Of a stretch of 64,000 nucleotides of DNA, positions 17,716 through 26,119 are shown one piece after another. Each line of letters opens with the position of its first letter. Position 1 is the first letter of the stretch. The notes beneath the pieces were generated by a model. That model was not told the origin of the DNA. It searched no databases and was given only the letters and a program-made list of their open reading frames with translations. Location of the stretch: the NCBI RefSeq assembly GCF_005405925.1, contig NZ_BJHV01000001.1, positions 2,170,001 to 2,234,000 of the forward strand, written 5' to 3'. A program made the position numbers and the translations under genes. The DNA comes from Streptomyces antimycoticus (GTDB lineage Bacteria; Actinomycetota; Actinomycetes; Streptomycetales; Streptomycetaceae).

Positions 17716-18291
17716 TCAGCTGACCACCTTCAGCTTGGCCAGCTTCGACCAGCCGACGCTGTCCACCTTCGCGAACAAGTTCTTGATGTTGGCCGGGTTC
17801 AGCTTGATGCAGCCGTTGGAGTAGTAGTCATTCGGGTTGCTGTTGGTCCACTTCTCGGACTCGATCGAGCCCTGCCTGCCGTTCGGCTTCATCTCGCTGT
17901 GGATGAACAGCGCGTCGCGCTTGGTGCCGCTGTGGCACTTCTTGTCGGAGATCTTGATGACGTAGCCGTTGATGATGCCGTCGAAGTTCTTCCGGTGGAA
18001 CTCGATCTTGTAGTCGCCGTTGGGCAGCCAGCCCTTTCCGCGGGCACAGGTGTTGGTGTTGACACCCGAGCCGGCCCTGTACTTCTTGATGACCTTGTCG
18101 GGTCCGGAGACGCTCTTCATCAGATAGAGCCGGGAATTGGTCACCGAGCTCTTGTTGAACTTCAGGTAGTACTTCCCGGTCGCCGCGGAGGCCGCCGGAC
18201 GGGCCTGAGCCGTGGTCGTCGCGGCGGCCGTCAGCCCGCCGACGAGGGCCATGGAGACGGCGGCGGTGGCGAGTTGTGCGCGAAACCTCAT
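17716..18291 (-). CDS. Secreted L,D-transpeptidase (YkuD)-fold protein
   Basis: 191 residues with a Sec signal peptide (MRFRAQLATAAVSMALVGG..., cleavage near AQA-RP). The mature part is lysine-rich (GKYYLKFNKSSV...). The C-terminal half has ALFIHSEMKPNG and, after a spacer, YSNGCIKL, matching the HxxG...S(H/N)GC signature of YkuD L,D-transpeptidases with the catalytic Cys in NGC. Such enzymes make 3-3 peptidoglycan crosslinks or attach proteins to the wall. The protein is small and lacks LysM or PGB domains. The second ATG (18291) is used because GGGGA lies at good distance upstream. It is lower in GC than its neighbours. Confidence 0.85.
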   Translation of the reverse strand: MRFRAQLATAAVSMALVGGLTAAATTTAQARPAASAATGKYYLKFNKSSVTNSRLYLMKSVSGPDKVIKKYRAGSGVNTNTCARGKGWLPNGDYKIEFHRKNFDGIINGYVIKISDKKCHSGTKRDALFIHSEMKPNGRQGSIESEKWTNSNPNDYYSNGCIKLNPANIKNLFAKVDSVGWSKLAKLKVVS

Positions 18292-18627
18292 GAGCATTCC
18301 CCGTCGTGTTGTCGAAGGGCCCGGCGGTACCGCTCGGGCTGCGACAGAGCATTGCGGGGTGCGGACCGGCCGGACAACGGCCATCGCTGTCCGGGACAGG
18401 CGCCGCCCAGTCCCGACTGTTCAGGGCCTGTCCGGATTTCCTGTCCAACCCCTTGTCCGGGAAGCCGAGAGCCCCCGGATGCTGAAGGGAGAGGACGGCG
18501 GGTTCGCCAACGCCTTCCCTCCTCCCCCGCGGAATTGCTCGCCGGAATGGAGGCTCGTCCGCTCTGGCCCCGTCCGGCGCGGATTCCTGCGCGACGGAAG
18601 GTGGAACGGGATAGCTGGATGGAGTTC
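18292..18627. other. Non-coding gap between divergent secreted-protein genes
   Basis: About 340 bp with no gene on either strand by codon bias. It holds several TGTCCGG-type short repeats (for example at 18368-18375, 18387-18393, 18428-18434 and 18451-18458) and presumably the promoters of the L,D-transpeptidase-like and sugar dehydrogenase genes. Confidence 0.4.
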
Positions 18628-18639
18628 TGGTCTATACCA
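18628..18639. promoter_or_regulatory. dre-like (DasR-type GntR) operator
   Basis: TGGTCTATACCA is a near-perfect inverted repeat matching the core of the DasR responsive element, whose established consensus is ACTGGTCTAGACCAGT, with a single core change (T for G) and weaker outer bases. It sits about 144 bp upstream of the secreted sugar dehydrogenase gene. DasR and related GntR/HutC regulators respond to aminosugar phosphates in streptomycetes. Control of the downstream gene is inferred. Confidence 0.5.
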
Positions 18640-18782
18640 AGAACGTCCGTCCCAGTATTCTCATCCATGGCCAGTAGCACACCATCCCCCCACCCAGGTT
18701 GCGTGCTGGCGCGGGCGACACCCCCTGAACCTGCCCAAGCAGCCAGGTGACCTCCCGATTCACCGCCTCTAGGAGGATCACG

Positions 18783-19922
18783 GTGAAAGTTCGCACCAGA
18801 AGTTCGGCGATCATCGGCACCATCTGCCTCGTCGCTTCCCTCGCCTTGACCACGGCCTCCGCCGACCAGCCCGCCGCCCCACGGCAGGCAGCAGCCAAGG
18901 TCGCGCTCAAGAATGTGGCCACGGCCCAGAATCCGACCGCCGGCGCCGCCGGTCCCGGAGGCACGGTCTGGATTGCCGAGCGCCCGGGCACCGTAAGGGT
19001 TTTGGATGATCAGGGACTCGGCGAACCCGTCCTCGACATCTCCGACGAGACCACCACCGACGGCGAGCGCGGCCTGCTGGGCATCGCGTTCGACAAGGAA
19101 TTCGCGCACTTCTACATCTCGTTCACGAACCTCGAAGGCACCAGCACCGTGGACGAGTTCGCCATGCGGGACGGCAAGATCCAGCCGGACACCCGGCGCA
19201 CCGTCCTCACCCAGACGCAGCCGTACTCGAACCACAACGGCGGCGATATCAAGTTCGGCCCCGACGGCTACCTCTACATCGCCTTGGGCGACGGGGGCGC
19301 GGGCGGCGACCCGCACGGCAACGGGCAGAACCTCGACACGCTGCTCGGCAAGATCCTGCGGATCGACCCGAGCGGCGGCGAGCCGTACGCGATCCCGCCG
19401 GACAACCCGTTCGTGGGCGACCCGAACGCGAAGGACGAAATCTGGGCGTACGGGCTGCGCAACCCGTGGCGGTTCTCCTTCGACGCGGGCACGGGCGACC
19501 TGCTGATCGGTGACGTCGGCCAGAACGACTGGGAGGAGATCGACTGGGCCCCGGCGAACAGCAAGGGCGGCGAGAACTACGGCTGGTCCCAGATGGAGGG
19601 CACCCATCCCTTCCGTGACGGCACGGAACCCGCGAACCATGTGCCGCCGGTCCACGAGTACGACCGCACCAATCTGGGCTGCTCGGTGACCGGCGGCTAC
19701 GTCTACCGGGGCGACGCGATCCCGGACCTCAAGGGTCAGTACGTGTACAGCGACTACTGCGACGGCACCGTCCGCTCTCTGCAGATGGAGAACGGCAAGG
19801 TGACCGGCGTGAACGACCTCGGAGTCAACGGCGGTGAGGTCATCTCGTTCGCGCAGGGCGGCAATGGCGAGCTGTACGTGCTCGCCATAGGTGGCAGCAT
19901 CTCCCGCATCGACCCGGCGTAA
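18783..19922 (+). CDS. Secreted PQQ-dependent sugar dehydrogenase-like protein (GSDH fold)
   Basis: About 379 residues from a GTG preceded by AGGAGG at 18769. A Sec signal peptide (VKVRTRSSAIIGTICLVASLALTTASA) leads into a six-bladed propeller of the glucose/sorbosone dehydrogenase family: GTVWIAERPGTVRVLD, GERGLLGIAFD, YSNHNGGDIKFGPDGYLYIALGDGG, GKILRIDP, GLRNPWRFSFD, LLIGDVGQNDWEEID. The N-H-N-G-G-D-I-x-F-G-P-D-G segment carries the likely catalytic His and calcium ligands. Family members oxidise aldoses extracellularly with PQQ. No PQQ biosynthesis genes are in the window and there is no carbohydrate-binding module. The upstream dre-like site suggests aminosugar or chitin-linked control. 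Confidence 0.9.
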   Translation: MKVRTRSSAIIGTICLVASLALTTASADQPAAPRQAAAKVALKNVATAQNPTAGAAGPGGTVWIAERPGTVRVLDDQGLGEPVLDISDETTTDGERGLLGIAFDKEFAHFYISFTNLEGTSTVDEFAMRDGKIQPDTRRTVLTQTQPYSNHNGGDIKFGPDGYLYIALGDGGAGGDPHGNGQNLDTLLGKILRIDPSGGEPYAIPPDNPFVGDPNAKDEIWAYGLRNPWRFSFDAGTGDLLIGDVGQNDWEEIDWAPANSKGGENYGWSQMEGTHPFRDGTEPANHVPPVHEYDRTNLGCSVTGGYVYRGDAIPDLKGQYVYSDYCDGTVRSLQMENGKVTGVNDLGVNGGEVISFAQGGNGELYVLAIGGSISRIDPA

Positions 19923-19966
19923 CGGCTACGGGACGACGCGGCCGAGTGGCGAGTGCCACCGGCTCA

Positions 19967-20003
19967 CGTCGCCGCCCTTCCTCTGTACTGAAGGGCGGCG
20001 ACG
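19967..20003. terminator. Terminator between convergent genes
   Basis: CGTCGCCGCCCTT pairs exactly with AAGGGCGGCGACG (13-bp stem, 11-nt loop) between the plus-strand sugar dehydrogenase gene and the minus-strand dapA-family gene, serving both. Confidence 0.75.
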
Positions 20004-20019
20004 CGTCCGGGGCGAGTCG

Positions 20020-20918
20020 TCATGGATGGAGTTGCAGGTCCTCGATCACCGTGGCGACCTGCGCGCGTTCCTTCGCGTCGAGGCCGCGGAGGGGAAGCGG
20101 GAGGTTGCGGGGCGCGGTGAGGCCGAGGCGGGCGGCGGCCGCCGCGACGACACGCAGCGACCCGCCGTGCTGGGCGAAGAGGTCCCACAGGGGCTGGAGC
20201 CGCTGGGATTCCTGCTCGGCCCGCTCGGCCCGGCCGGTCTGTGCGGCCCGGGTGAGGGCGAGGGCCACCTCGGGGAAGAGGCCGCCGATCACCGAGTACC
20301 AGGCGTCGCATCCCGCGTTCAGGCCCCTGGCCGCGTCCGCGTCGCCGCTGACGCCGATCGTCACCGTGGCGGGCAGAGGTGCCGCAGGTGCTCGATGCGG
20401 GCCCGGGCCGCCGCGGGGTCGGCGGGCACCCCGGGGATCTTGATGGAAGCCACGTTGGGGAGCCGGCCCAGCCGCGCGTACAGCTCGTCGGTGAAGGTGA
20501 AGCGCGTCGTGCGGGGGTTGTCGTAGACCACCAGGGGGACGGACAGGCTCGCCGTGACGTCCTCGAAGAGGCCGAATACATCGTCGTCGGTGAGCGGCTG
20601 GTAGGACACCGGCGCCAGCAGGACTCCGGCTGCCCCGGCGTTCTGGGCGTCCTCGGCCGCTTCCAGCACGTGCCGGGTGCGCAGGGCCCCGATTCCGACG
20701 ATCACCGGGACTCCGTCGGCGTGCTCCACCGCGATACGGGCGGCGCGGGCCCGCTCGGGGCGGGTCAGGTAGGCGTACGAGCCCGTGGAGCCGAGCGCCC
20801 CGATCGAGTCGACACCGGCTGTGGCGAGCCGGCGGACGAGCCGGCCGTACGCCTGCTCATCGATGCTTCCGTTGCCGGGGATCGGGGTGAGCGGGAAGGC
20901 GCTCAGACCGGTGAACAC
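20020..20918 (-). pseudogene. Dihydrodipicolinate synthase/N-acetylneuraminate lyase-family gene, frameshifted
   Basis: From the GTG at 20918 (GGAGG upstream) the frame reads VVFTGLSAFPLTPIPGNGSI, then GALGSTGSYAYL (substrate carboxylate motif), VVYDNPRTT with the catalytic Tyr, and ASIKIPGVP with the Schiff-base Lys. The frame breaks at about 20375 (...ARIEHLRHL) and the C-terminal third, TIGVSGDADAARGLNAGCD to EDLQLHP, continues one frame over. Restoring one base near 20375 gives a full 300-residue DapA-family aldolase. It is therefore either a recent pseudogene or a sequence error. The family performs pyruvate-dependent aldol condensation or cleavage; the specific substrate cannot be inferred. 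Confidence 0.8.
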
Positions 20919-21028
20919 GACGGATCCTCCAACGTGATGTGCGGGGTGCAGGCGGATGGCGGGGTGGGGCTCGAGGTTCCCGGAGTTCGTCCGGGACGGT
21001 CCGGGGCGGCGGTCCGAGTGCGGGGTGC

Positions 21029-21267
21029 CAGGTCGCCGCTGCGGGCAGCCATCAGGAACGGCAGATTCGCCGGCGAGTCCAGCACTCCGGCCGTGGCCGA
21101 CATGGCGTAGGCGGGCTTCTTCGAGCCGGGCCCGCAACGGTGAGCGAGGCCGGGGCGGCGATCATCACGGTGCACAGTACATGGGCCCTGCGGGCGCCGA
21201 GACCACCGAGGAAGTCGGCGCATCCATAAGCCGGAGAGCTGCCCAGGGCCAGCAGCAGAGCGAGCAC
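21029..21267 (-). pseudogene. Fragments of an EamA (DMT)-family transporter gene
   Basis: On the minus strand a GTG at 21267 opens VLALLLALGSSPAYGCADFLGGLGA..., the first transmembrane segment typical of EamA permeases. In another frame about 60 bp on, YAMSATAGVLDSPANLPFLMAARSGDL (two blocks here) matches the middle of the same type of protein. Everything between and beyond is missing, so internal deletion and C-terminal loss have left about a fifth of the gene. It lies upstream of and divergent from an XRE-cupin regulator of the kind often paired with EamA or MFS exporters. Confidence 0.6.
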
Positions 21268-21382
21268 AGTACATCCTTTGGTATCAGCGGAACGACTGGA
21301 GAGTACAACGGACCGACCGCGCGAGGTCAACCGAACGACCGCGCGGTACGGCAGACTGAACCCCGTGGAGAGAAGCGCACTG

Positions 21383-21958
21383 ATGGCGGAGACCGAGGCG
21401 GCTCTGCGGACGCTGGCGTACAACGTCAGAACCGCTCGCACGCGCGCGGGGCTGTCCTTGGACGAACTCGGCCGACGGGCCAAGGTCAGCAAGGGCTCAC
21501 TGTTCGCTCTGGAGAAGGCCCAGGGGAATCCGAACTTCGCCACCCTGGTCCGGCTGGCCGACACCCTCGGCGTCTCGGTGTCCGCCCTGATGGAGGGGGC
21601 GCCCCAGGAGCGCGTCCGGGTCGTGTCCGCCGAGGCCGTGATGCCACTGTGGGCGGGAACGCACGGCAGCGAGGCCCGGCTGATGCTGACGACCTCCGGG
21701 CCGACCACGGTCGAGGTCTGGCGCTGGAAACTCCAGCCCGGCGAGGAGTACCCCAGCCACCCCCACCAGGCCGGCGTCGTGGAGACCCTCAGTGTCACGG
21801 CCGGCCGGATGGTGCTGGTCGTCGACGGCGTCGAGCATCCCGTCGAAGCCGGGCAGACCGCCACCTTCGACGGCGACACCCCCCACACCTACCGCGGCGA
21901 CGGCGGCGGGACCTGCCATCTGATCATGACCGTCCACCTGCCACCCGGCCCTGCCTGA
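21383..21958 (+). CDS. XRE-family regulator with C-terminal cupin domain
   Basis: About 191 residues. The N-terminal helix-turn-helix is LAYNVRTARTRAGLSLDELGRRAKVSKGSLFALEKAQGNPNFATLVRLADTLGV (HTH_3), and the C-terminal half is a cupin_2 barrel with SHPHQAGVVETLSVTAGRMVLVVDGVEHPVEAGQTATFDGDTPH, including candidate metal or ligand histidines. Proteins with this layout are ligand-responsive repressors that usually control an adjacent transporter or detoxification gene. ATG 21383 was chosen with GGAG about 12 bp upstream; an upstream GTG at 21365 is possible. The MFS gene 63 bp downstream and the EamA remnant upstream are the likely targets, past or present. Confidence 0.88.
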   Translation: MAETEAALRTLAYNVRTARTRAGLSLDELGRRAKVSKGSLFALEKAQGNPNFATLVRLADTLGVSVSALMEGAPQERVRVVSAEAVMPLWAGTHGSEARLMLTTSGPTTVEVWRWKLQPGEEYPSHPHQAGVVETLSVTAGRMVLVVDGVEHPVEAGQTATFDGDTPHTYRGDGGGTCHLIMTVHLPPGPA

Positions 21959-22021
21959 CCACGTCGACCCGTTCCGTTCCGTCCCCCACCCGCCTCGAAG
22001 ATCAAGGCCAAGAGGAGGTTC

Positions 22022-23275
22022 ATGTCCGAGCGCGCGAAAGAATCCGTCATACGGGCCCCGGGCATACCGCACCTGCTGATGGTGGTGCTCTGCTGCTTCT
22101 CCGGATTCGCCCTGCTGCTGCCGGTCTCCCCGGCATGGGCCGTCAGCGGAGGAGCCGACGAGTTCGGTGCCGGACTCGTCACCGCCGTCCTGATGGCCGC
22201 CACCGTCCTGGCCCAGCTGTGCGTCAAAACGGCGCTGCGCGTCCTCGGCTGGACCCGCACCCTCGTCCTCGGTTCCCTGCTGCTCGGCCTGCCCGCCCTG
22301 CTGCAAGCCCTCAGCGACCACCTGTTGCCCATCCTGCTGACCACAGCCTTCCGCGGAGTGGGCTTCGGCATCGTCACCGTCTGTGGATCCACCGCCGCCG
22401 CCGCGCTGGCCCCGCGCGGACGCCAGGGAGCGGCCATCGGCCTCTACGGCTTCGCGGTCGCTCTCCCCCAGGTCGCCCTCACCCCGGCGGCACCCTGGCT
22501 GGTGGACACGTTCGCCCTCCCCGCGATCATCGCGTGCGGCGCGCTCCCCGTTCTGGCGCTGCCCTGGACACGAGCCCTCGGCCGCGTCGTCGAGGACCGC
22601 ATCGGCGGCCCCGCGCCAGAGGACAGCCACCCGCGGCACCCCGCCCCCGCGACCACGGTGCTCCGGCGCATCCTGCTCCCGCTCACCGTGCTGCTGCTGG
22701 TCACGGCCGCGGGCGGGGCCGTACTCACCTTCGCTCCGCAGTTCACCACCACCCCGACGCTGGCCGCCACGGCCCTTCTCGCCCTCACCGCCACCGCCGC
22801 GGTGTCCCGTTGGGGTTGCGGAGTGCTGGCCGACCGGATCGCTCTGCGGCCGATCAGCGGCGTCCTCGCCTCGGCCGCGTGTGCGGGCCTGGCGCTGATC
22901 GCCCTGGCCGTGGGCTCGGAGAGCATCCCCGTCCTCGTCCTGCCGGCCGGACTGCTCGTCCTGGGAGCGGCGTACGGAGGGCTGCAGAGCCTCACACTGG
23001 TGCAGGCGTTCACCTACGCGGGAGCGGAGAACCGGCATACGACCTCAGTCGCGTGGAACATCGGCTACGACGCGGGCACCGGACTCGGCTCCCTCATGCT
23101 GGGCCTGGCAGCCCAAGCCGCCACCTTCTCCACCGGCTTCGCCACGATGTCCGCGGTGATGGCGGTCGCGGCCCTCACGGTTCTCCTCACCGGTCACCGA
23201 CCGGCCACCGGCCGCTCGGCGAACAGCCGCCGGCGTACGCACAGCCGAAAGCGCCGATCGCTCACCGACCGCTAG
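22022..23275 (+). CDS. MFS transporter of the CynX/NimT type
   Basis: 417 residues with about 12 hydrophobic segments and a central hydrophilic loop (VVEDRIGGPAPEDSHPRHP, about residue 190). The layout (short basic N-terminus, first helix with LLLPVSPAWAV, TAFRGVGFGIVTVCGS, GLYGFAVALPQVALTPAAPWL) matches the CynX/NimT-like family of the major facilitator superfamily, which includes cyanate and nitroimidazole transporters and many exporters of unknown substrate. A purine-rich AAGAGGAGG lies just before the ATG. Probably controlled by, and co-transcribed with, the preceding XRE-cupin regulator. Confidence 0.87.
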   Translation: MSERAKESVIRAPGIPHLLMVVLCCFSGFALLLPVSPAWAVSGGADEFGAGLVTAVLMAATVLAQLCVKTALRVLGWTRTLVLGSLLLGLPALLQALSDHLLPILLTTAFRGVGFGIVTVCGSTAAAALAPRGRQGAAIGLYGFAVALPQVALTPAAPWLVDTFALPAIIACGALPVLALPWTRALGRVVEDRIGGPAPEDSHPRHPAPATTVLRRILLPLTVLLLVTAAGGAVLTFAPQFTTTPTLAATALLALTATAAVSRWGCGVLADRIALRPISGVLASAACAGLALIALAVGSESIPVLVLPAGLLVLGAAYGGLQSLTLVQAFTYAGAENRHTTSVAWNIGYDAGTGLGSLMLGLAAQAATFSTGFATMSAVMAVAALTVLLTGHRPATGRSANSRRRTHSRKRRSLTDR

Positions 23276-23330
23276 AAGCCAGTCCCGCGCAGGTGTGGGT
23301 CCACGGGGCCGCGCGCCGAACCGCCGTGGC

Positions 23331-24284
23331 TCAGCCCAGCGTGTCCATCACGGCGGTGACATAGGCATCCAGCCGCTCCTCCACGGCTCGTGTCGTCAGC
23401 TCTGTCCTGCCTGCCTCCCGCCATGGCCGCGACACCAACCGCACTTCTTCCGAGCACGCCAGCCCGTCCCGTACCTGCCAGTACAGCCGCTCGCTCGCGG
23501 TCGCGGCCAGCACCCCGCCGGCCTCCTCGTACGCCTCGGCGAACCGCAGGCCCCACGCCGGGCCGTGCAGCAGCGCGAGATGGGTGGAGCAGTGCGCCAC
23601 ATCGAGATCCGTCGGGCCCCAGGAGGCCCCTGCCCAGTCGACGACGCCGGTGATGCGGGCACCTGTTGGCCTCGATGGCTCCACGTCGAACAGCACGTTG
23701 CCGGGTTGGAAGTCCCGGTGCAGGAAACGCCCTTCATAGGCTGGCGCGGGCTTGCGGATCACGTCGATGGCCGCGGACCATGCCGCCGCGTCGGCGCCCT
23801 TCGGAGTCACGACGGTGTCGGCGGTCGTCAACGCCACGTACTCCCGGGGCCGAACGGCGGGTCGCACCGCGTGGATCGCCACGAGTTGACGGGCCAGCAG
23901 CGGGACGCGCGTCCGCAATCCCTCGTCGTCGAGGACCGTCCGGCCCGCCAGATGTGTCATGAGGAGGGAGGGATACGCGCACTGCGCGGCGGTCGGATCG
24001 ACCGCGACCAGTCCAGGAGCCGGCACCCCGGTCCCCGTGAGCAGGGTCAGGGCGCCGGCCTCCCGGTTCAGCCAGTCCTCGGCGTGCTCCATGTTGACGA
24101 AGGTCCGCAGCACCAGGTGACGGGTGTCTCCGTCCCGCGTGCCGATGGTCAGCCTCCGCATGTCGGCAGTGATGCCGCCGTGCAGCGCCTGTGTTCCGAC
24201 GACCCGTTCGCCGGCCTCCAGGTGTCGGCTCACCCAAGCCAGGGTCAACGGCCGGACAGCCGCCGTCTCATCGTGGTCGGTCAC
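23331..24284 (-). CDS. Aminoglycoside phosphotransferase-fold (APH) kinase
   Basis: 317 residues. The catalytic loop is FLHRDFQPGNVLF (Asp of HxDxxxxN) and the metal-binding loop is GVVDWAGASWGPTDLDVAH; the N-lobe has the substrate-nucleotide region ITADMRRLTIG and a conserved LVLRTFV strand with Arg in place of the usual Lys. Members phosphorylate aminoglycosides, macrolides, choline, homoserine or sugars, and most chromosomal copies in streptomycetes have no known substrate. It is convergent with the MFS gene, 55 bp apart, so it is not in the same operon. Resistance function should not be assumed. Confidence 0.87.
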   Translation of the reverse strand: MTDHDETAAVRPLTLAWVSRHLEAGERVVGTQALHGGITADMRRLTIGTRDGDTRHLVLRTFVNMEHAEDWLNREAGALTLLTGTGVPAPGLVAVDPTAAQCAYPSLLMTHLAGRTVLDDEGLRTRVPLLARQLVAIHAVRPAVRPREYVALTTADTVVTPKGADAAAWSAAIDVIRKPAPAYEGRFLHRDFQPGNVLFDVEPSRPTGARITGVVDWAGASWGPTDLDVAHCSTHLALLHGPAWGLRFAEAYEEAGGVLAATASERLYWQVRDGLACSEEVRLVSRPWREAGRTELTTRAVEERLDAYVTAVMDTLG

Positions 24285-24429
24285 CGTGCCACCTCACCAT
24301 CCGGACGGCGGCACGCGCGAACGCCCGGCCCATCACGTTTCGGTAACCTGGCTGAAACCCTTGACGTTGCTCATGGCTCGTTCTTAATCTCGCTGCACCG
24401 CGTCATCAGCAGTTTCAGCAGTTCACGCG

Positions 24430-24485
24430 CTGCGGCGTTTTCCGCAGTGTTTTGGCAGGCACAGACATAGACCACCTGTCGGTGG
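24430..24485 (+). promoter_or_regulatory. Leader with two small hairpins before the glycerol-type operon
   Basis: CTGCGG/CCGCAG (24430-24447) is followed directly by TGTTTT, and CCACC/GGTGG (24472-24485) is followed by a pyrimidine-rich tract with CCCTTTTCT. The 260-bp gap before the MFS gene is unusually T-rich for this genome. Because the operon also encodes a GlpP-type antiterminator, which in its best-studied form acts on a leader terminator, this is a candidate target. Stem lengths are short, so the call is tentative. Confidence 0.35.
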
Positions 24486-24547
24486 CTTCGTCGTGCCCTT
24501 TTCTGTGCTCCCCGTGCCGCCGGTAGGTCTTCCTCGAAGGCGGATTC

Positions 24548-25978
24548 ATGGCACAACGTCCGAGCGTCAAAGGCGTCGCCGATGTCGTTGCGCTCATCGA
24601 TGGGCTGGGAAAGATCACCGGCCGGGCGCAGATCATCTGGTTCCTCGTGTTCGGCGGGCTGTTCCTCGACGCCTACTCGAACGCGGCGCTGAGCGCCGGT
24701 CTGGGGCCCATGACGACCCAGATGGAGCTCACCAGCACCCAAGTCTCGATCCTCACGGCCACTGCTCCGGCGCTGGCCATCATCTTCAACCCCCTCGGTG
24801 GCTGGCTCGCCACCCGCATCGGCCGCGTCCCCCCGCTGCTCATCGCCAAGGTGTTCGCCGTCGCGGGCGCCCTGCTCGCCGCCTTCGCCGGTGACTTCAC
24901 CGTCGTGTGGCTCGGCCGGGTCCTGGTGGGCGTCGCGTACGGCATCGACTTCGCGGTCGCCATGGCGCTGCTCGCCGAGTACACGCCCGCGAAGCTGGGC
25001 GGCCGGCTCAACCTGTGGCAGGCCGTCTGGTACGTCGCCACCACCAGCAACCTCGCCCTGGCCCTGCTCTTCTTCAACCTGGATGTCGGCTCGGACATCT
25101 GGCGCTGGTCGGTCGGCTCGGCCGCGGTCGTCGCCGTCGCGCTGCTGCTGAGCCAAGCGCTGATGCTCAAGGAGAGCCCCACCTGGCTGGCCGGCAAGGG
25201 CCGGCTGGACGAGTCCGTCACCAGCCTGGACCGGATCTACGGGATCAAGGCAGTCGTCGGTACGCCCGACGCGATGACCCGCATCGCGGCTGAGGCACCG
25301 GTCGTCGGGTTCCGCCAGACCGGGCTTCTGTTCAAGGGCGAGTACCTGCCGCGCACGATCCTCTCATCGGTGATCTCGCTCGGGCAGTCGATGCAGTACT
25401 TCGCGGTCGGCTGGTACCTCCCGCTGATCAGCCTGACGATCTTCGGCGAGAGCTTCGAGAAGGCCACCATCGGCTCGATGGTGTTCAACGCCTTCGGTAT
25501 CGCGGGCGGGCTGCTGTCCGCGTACTTCGGCCGCCGCCTCGGGCTGCGGCTCAGCTCCGCTGCCGGCTTCGCCGGGGTCTTCGTGGCCCTGGTGGCGATG
25601 GGACTAACCTTCGAGAAGGTGCCCACGGCCGTGGCGTTCCTGCTGCCGGTGCTGTTCATCCTCTGCCACTCCGCGGGCCCCGGTGCCAACGGCAAGTCCA
25701 TCGCGGCGCTCTCGTACAGCAGCGATGTCCGCGCCCTGGGCACCGGTGTCACCGGGATGGTCGGCAGCTTCGGCAGTGTCGCCGGCCTGTATGTCTTCCC
25801 GCAGATCAAGGACTCGCTCGGACTCGCCGACACCTTCTTGACGCTGTCCGTCGTGCCGCTGCTCGGCCTGATCACCTGCCTGTTGATCAAGTGGGACCCG
25901 ACGAAGGCCGCCTCGCCCGACGAGGTCGCCGGGCAGGACCGTGACGCCACTGCGGCGCTCTCCGTGACCGCGGGCTGA
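24548..25978 (+). CDS. MFS transporter of the sugar-porter type, first gene of a glycerol-type operon
   Basis: 476 residues with 12 predicted membrane segments. The sugar-porter loop signature between helices 2 and 3 is GGWLATRIGRVPPLL, and helix 6 is followed by the conserved LKESPTWLAGKGRLDES, close to the PESPRWL motif of the family. The long cytoplasmic loop (about residues 210-255) is typical. The gene leads a co-directional run with an FGGY kinase, a glycerol-3-phosphate dehydrogenase and an alkyl-DHAP-synthase-like flavoprotein, so it likely imports the polyol or glycerol derivative those enzymes use, in place of the usual GlpF channel. The substrate is inferred from context only. Confidence 0.88.
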   Translation: MAQRPSVKGVADVVALIDGLGKITGRAQIIWFLVFGGLFLDAYSNAALSAGLGPMTTQMELTSTQVSILTATAPALAIIFNPLGGWLATRIGRVPPLLIAKVFAVAGALLAAFAGDFTVVWLGRVLVGVAYGIDFAVAMALLAEYTPAKLGGRLNLWQAVWYVATTSNLALALLFFNLDVGSDIWRWSVGSAAVVAVALLLSQALMLKESPTWLAGKGRLDESVTSLDRIYGIKAVVGTPDAMTRIAAEAPVVGFRQTGLLFKGEYLPRTILSSVISLGQSMQYFAVGWYLPLISLTIFGESFEKATIGSMVFNAFGIAGGLLSAYFGRRLGLRLSSAAGFAGVFVALVAMGLTFEKVPTAVAFLLPVLFILCHSAGPGANGKSIAALSYSSDVRALGTGVTGMVGSFGSVAGLYVFPQIKDSLGLADTFLTLSVVPLLGLITCLLIKWDPTKAASPDEVAGQDRDATAALSVTAG

Positions 25979-26119
25979 TCCGCCGCCGGACCTGGCGCAT
26001 CGCACGGTGGTCCCCCTCCCCCTCCGTGTGCGCCCCTTCCCCAACCCTTTCCCGCCGCATCCGTCCCCTCCATATCCCTCCGCACGGCTCGCTCGCGGTG
26101 CTCGAACGAAAGAGCTGCC

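Noticed and set aside
23331..24284. Antibiotic resistance gene (aminoglycoside phosphotransferase)
   Set aside because: The kinase fold is clear, but the substrate is not determinable and many APH-fold proteins are not resistance enzymes.
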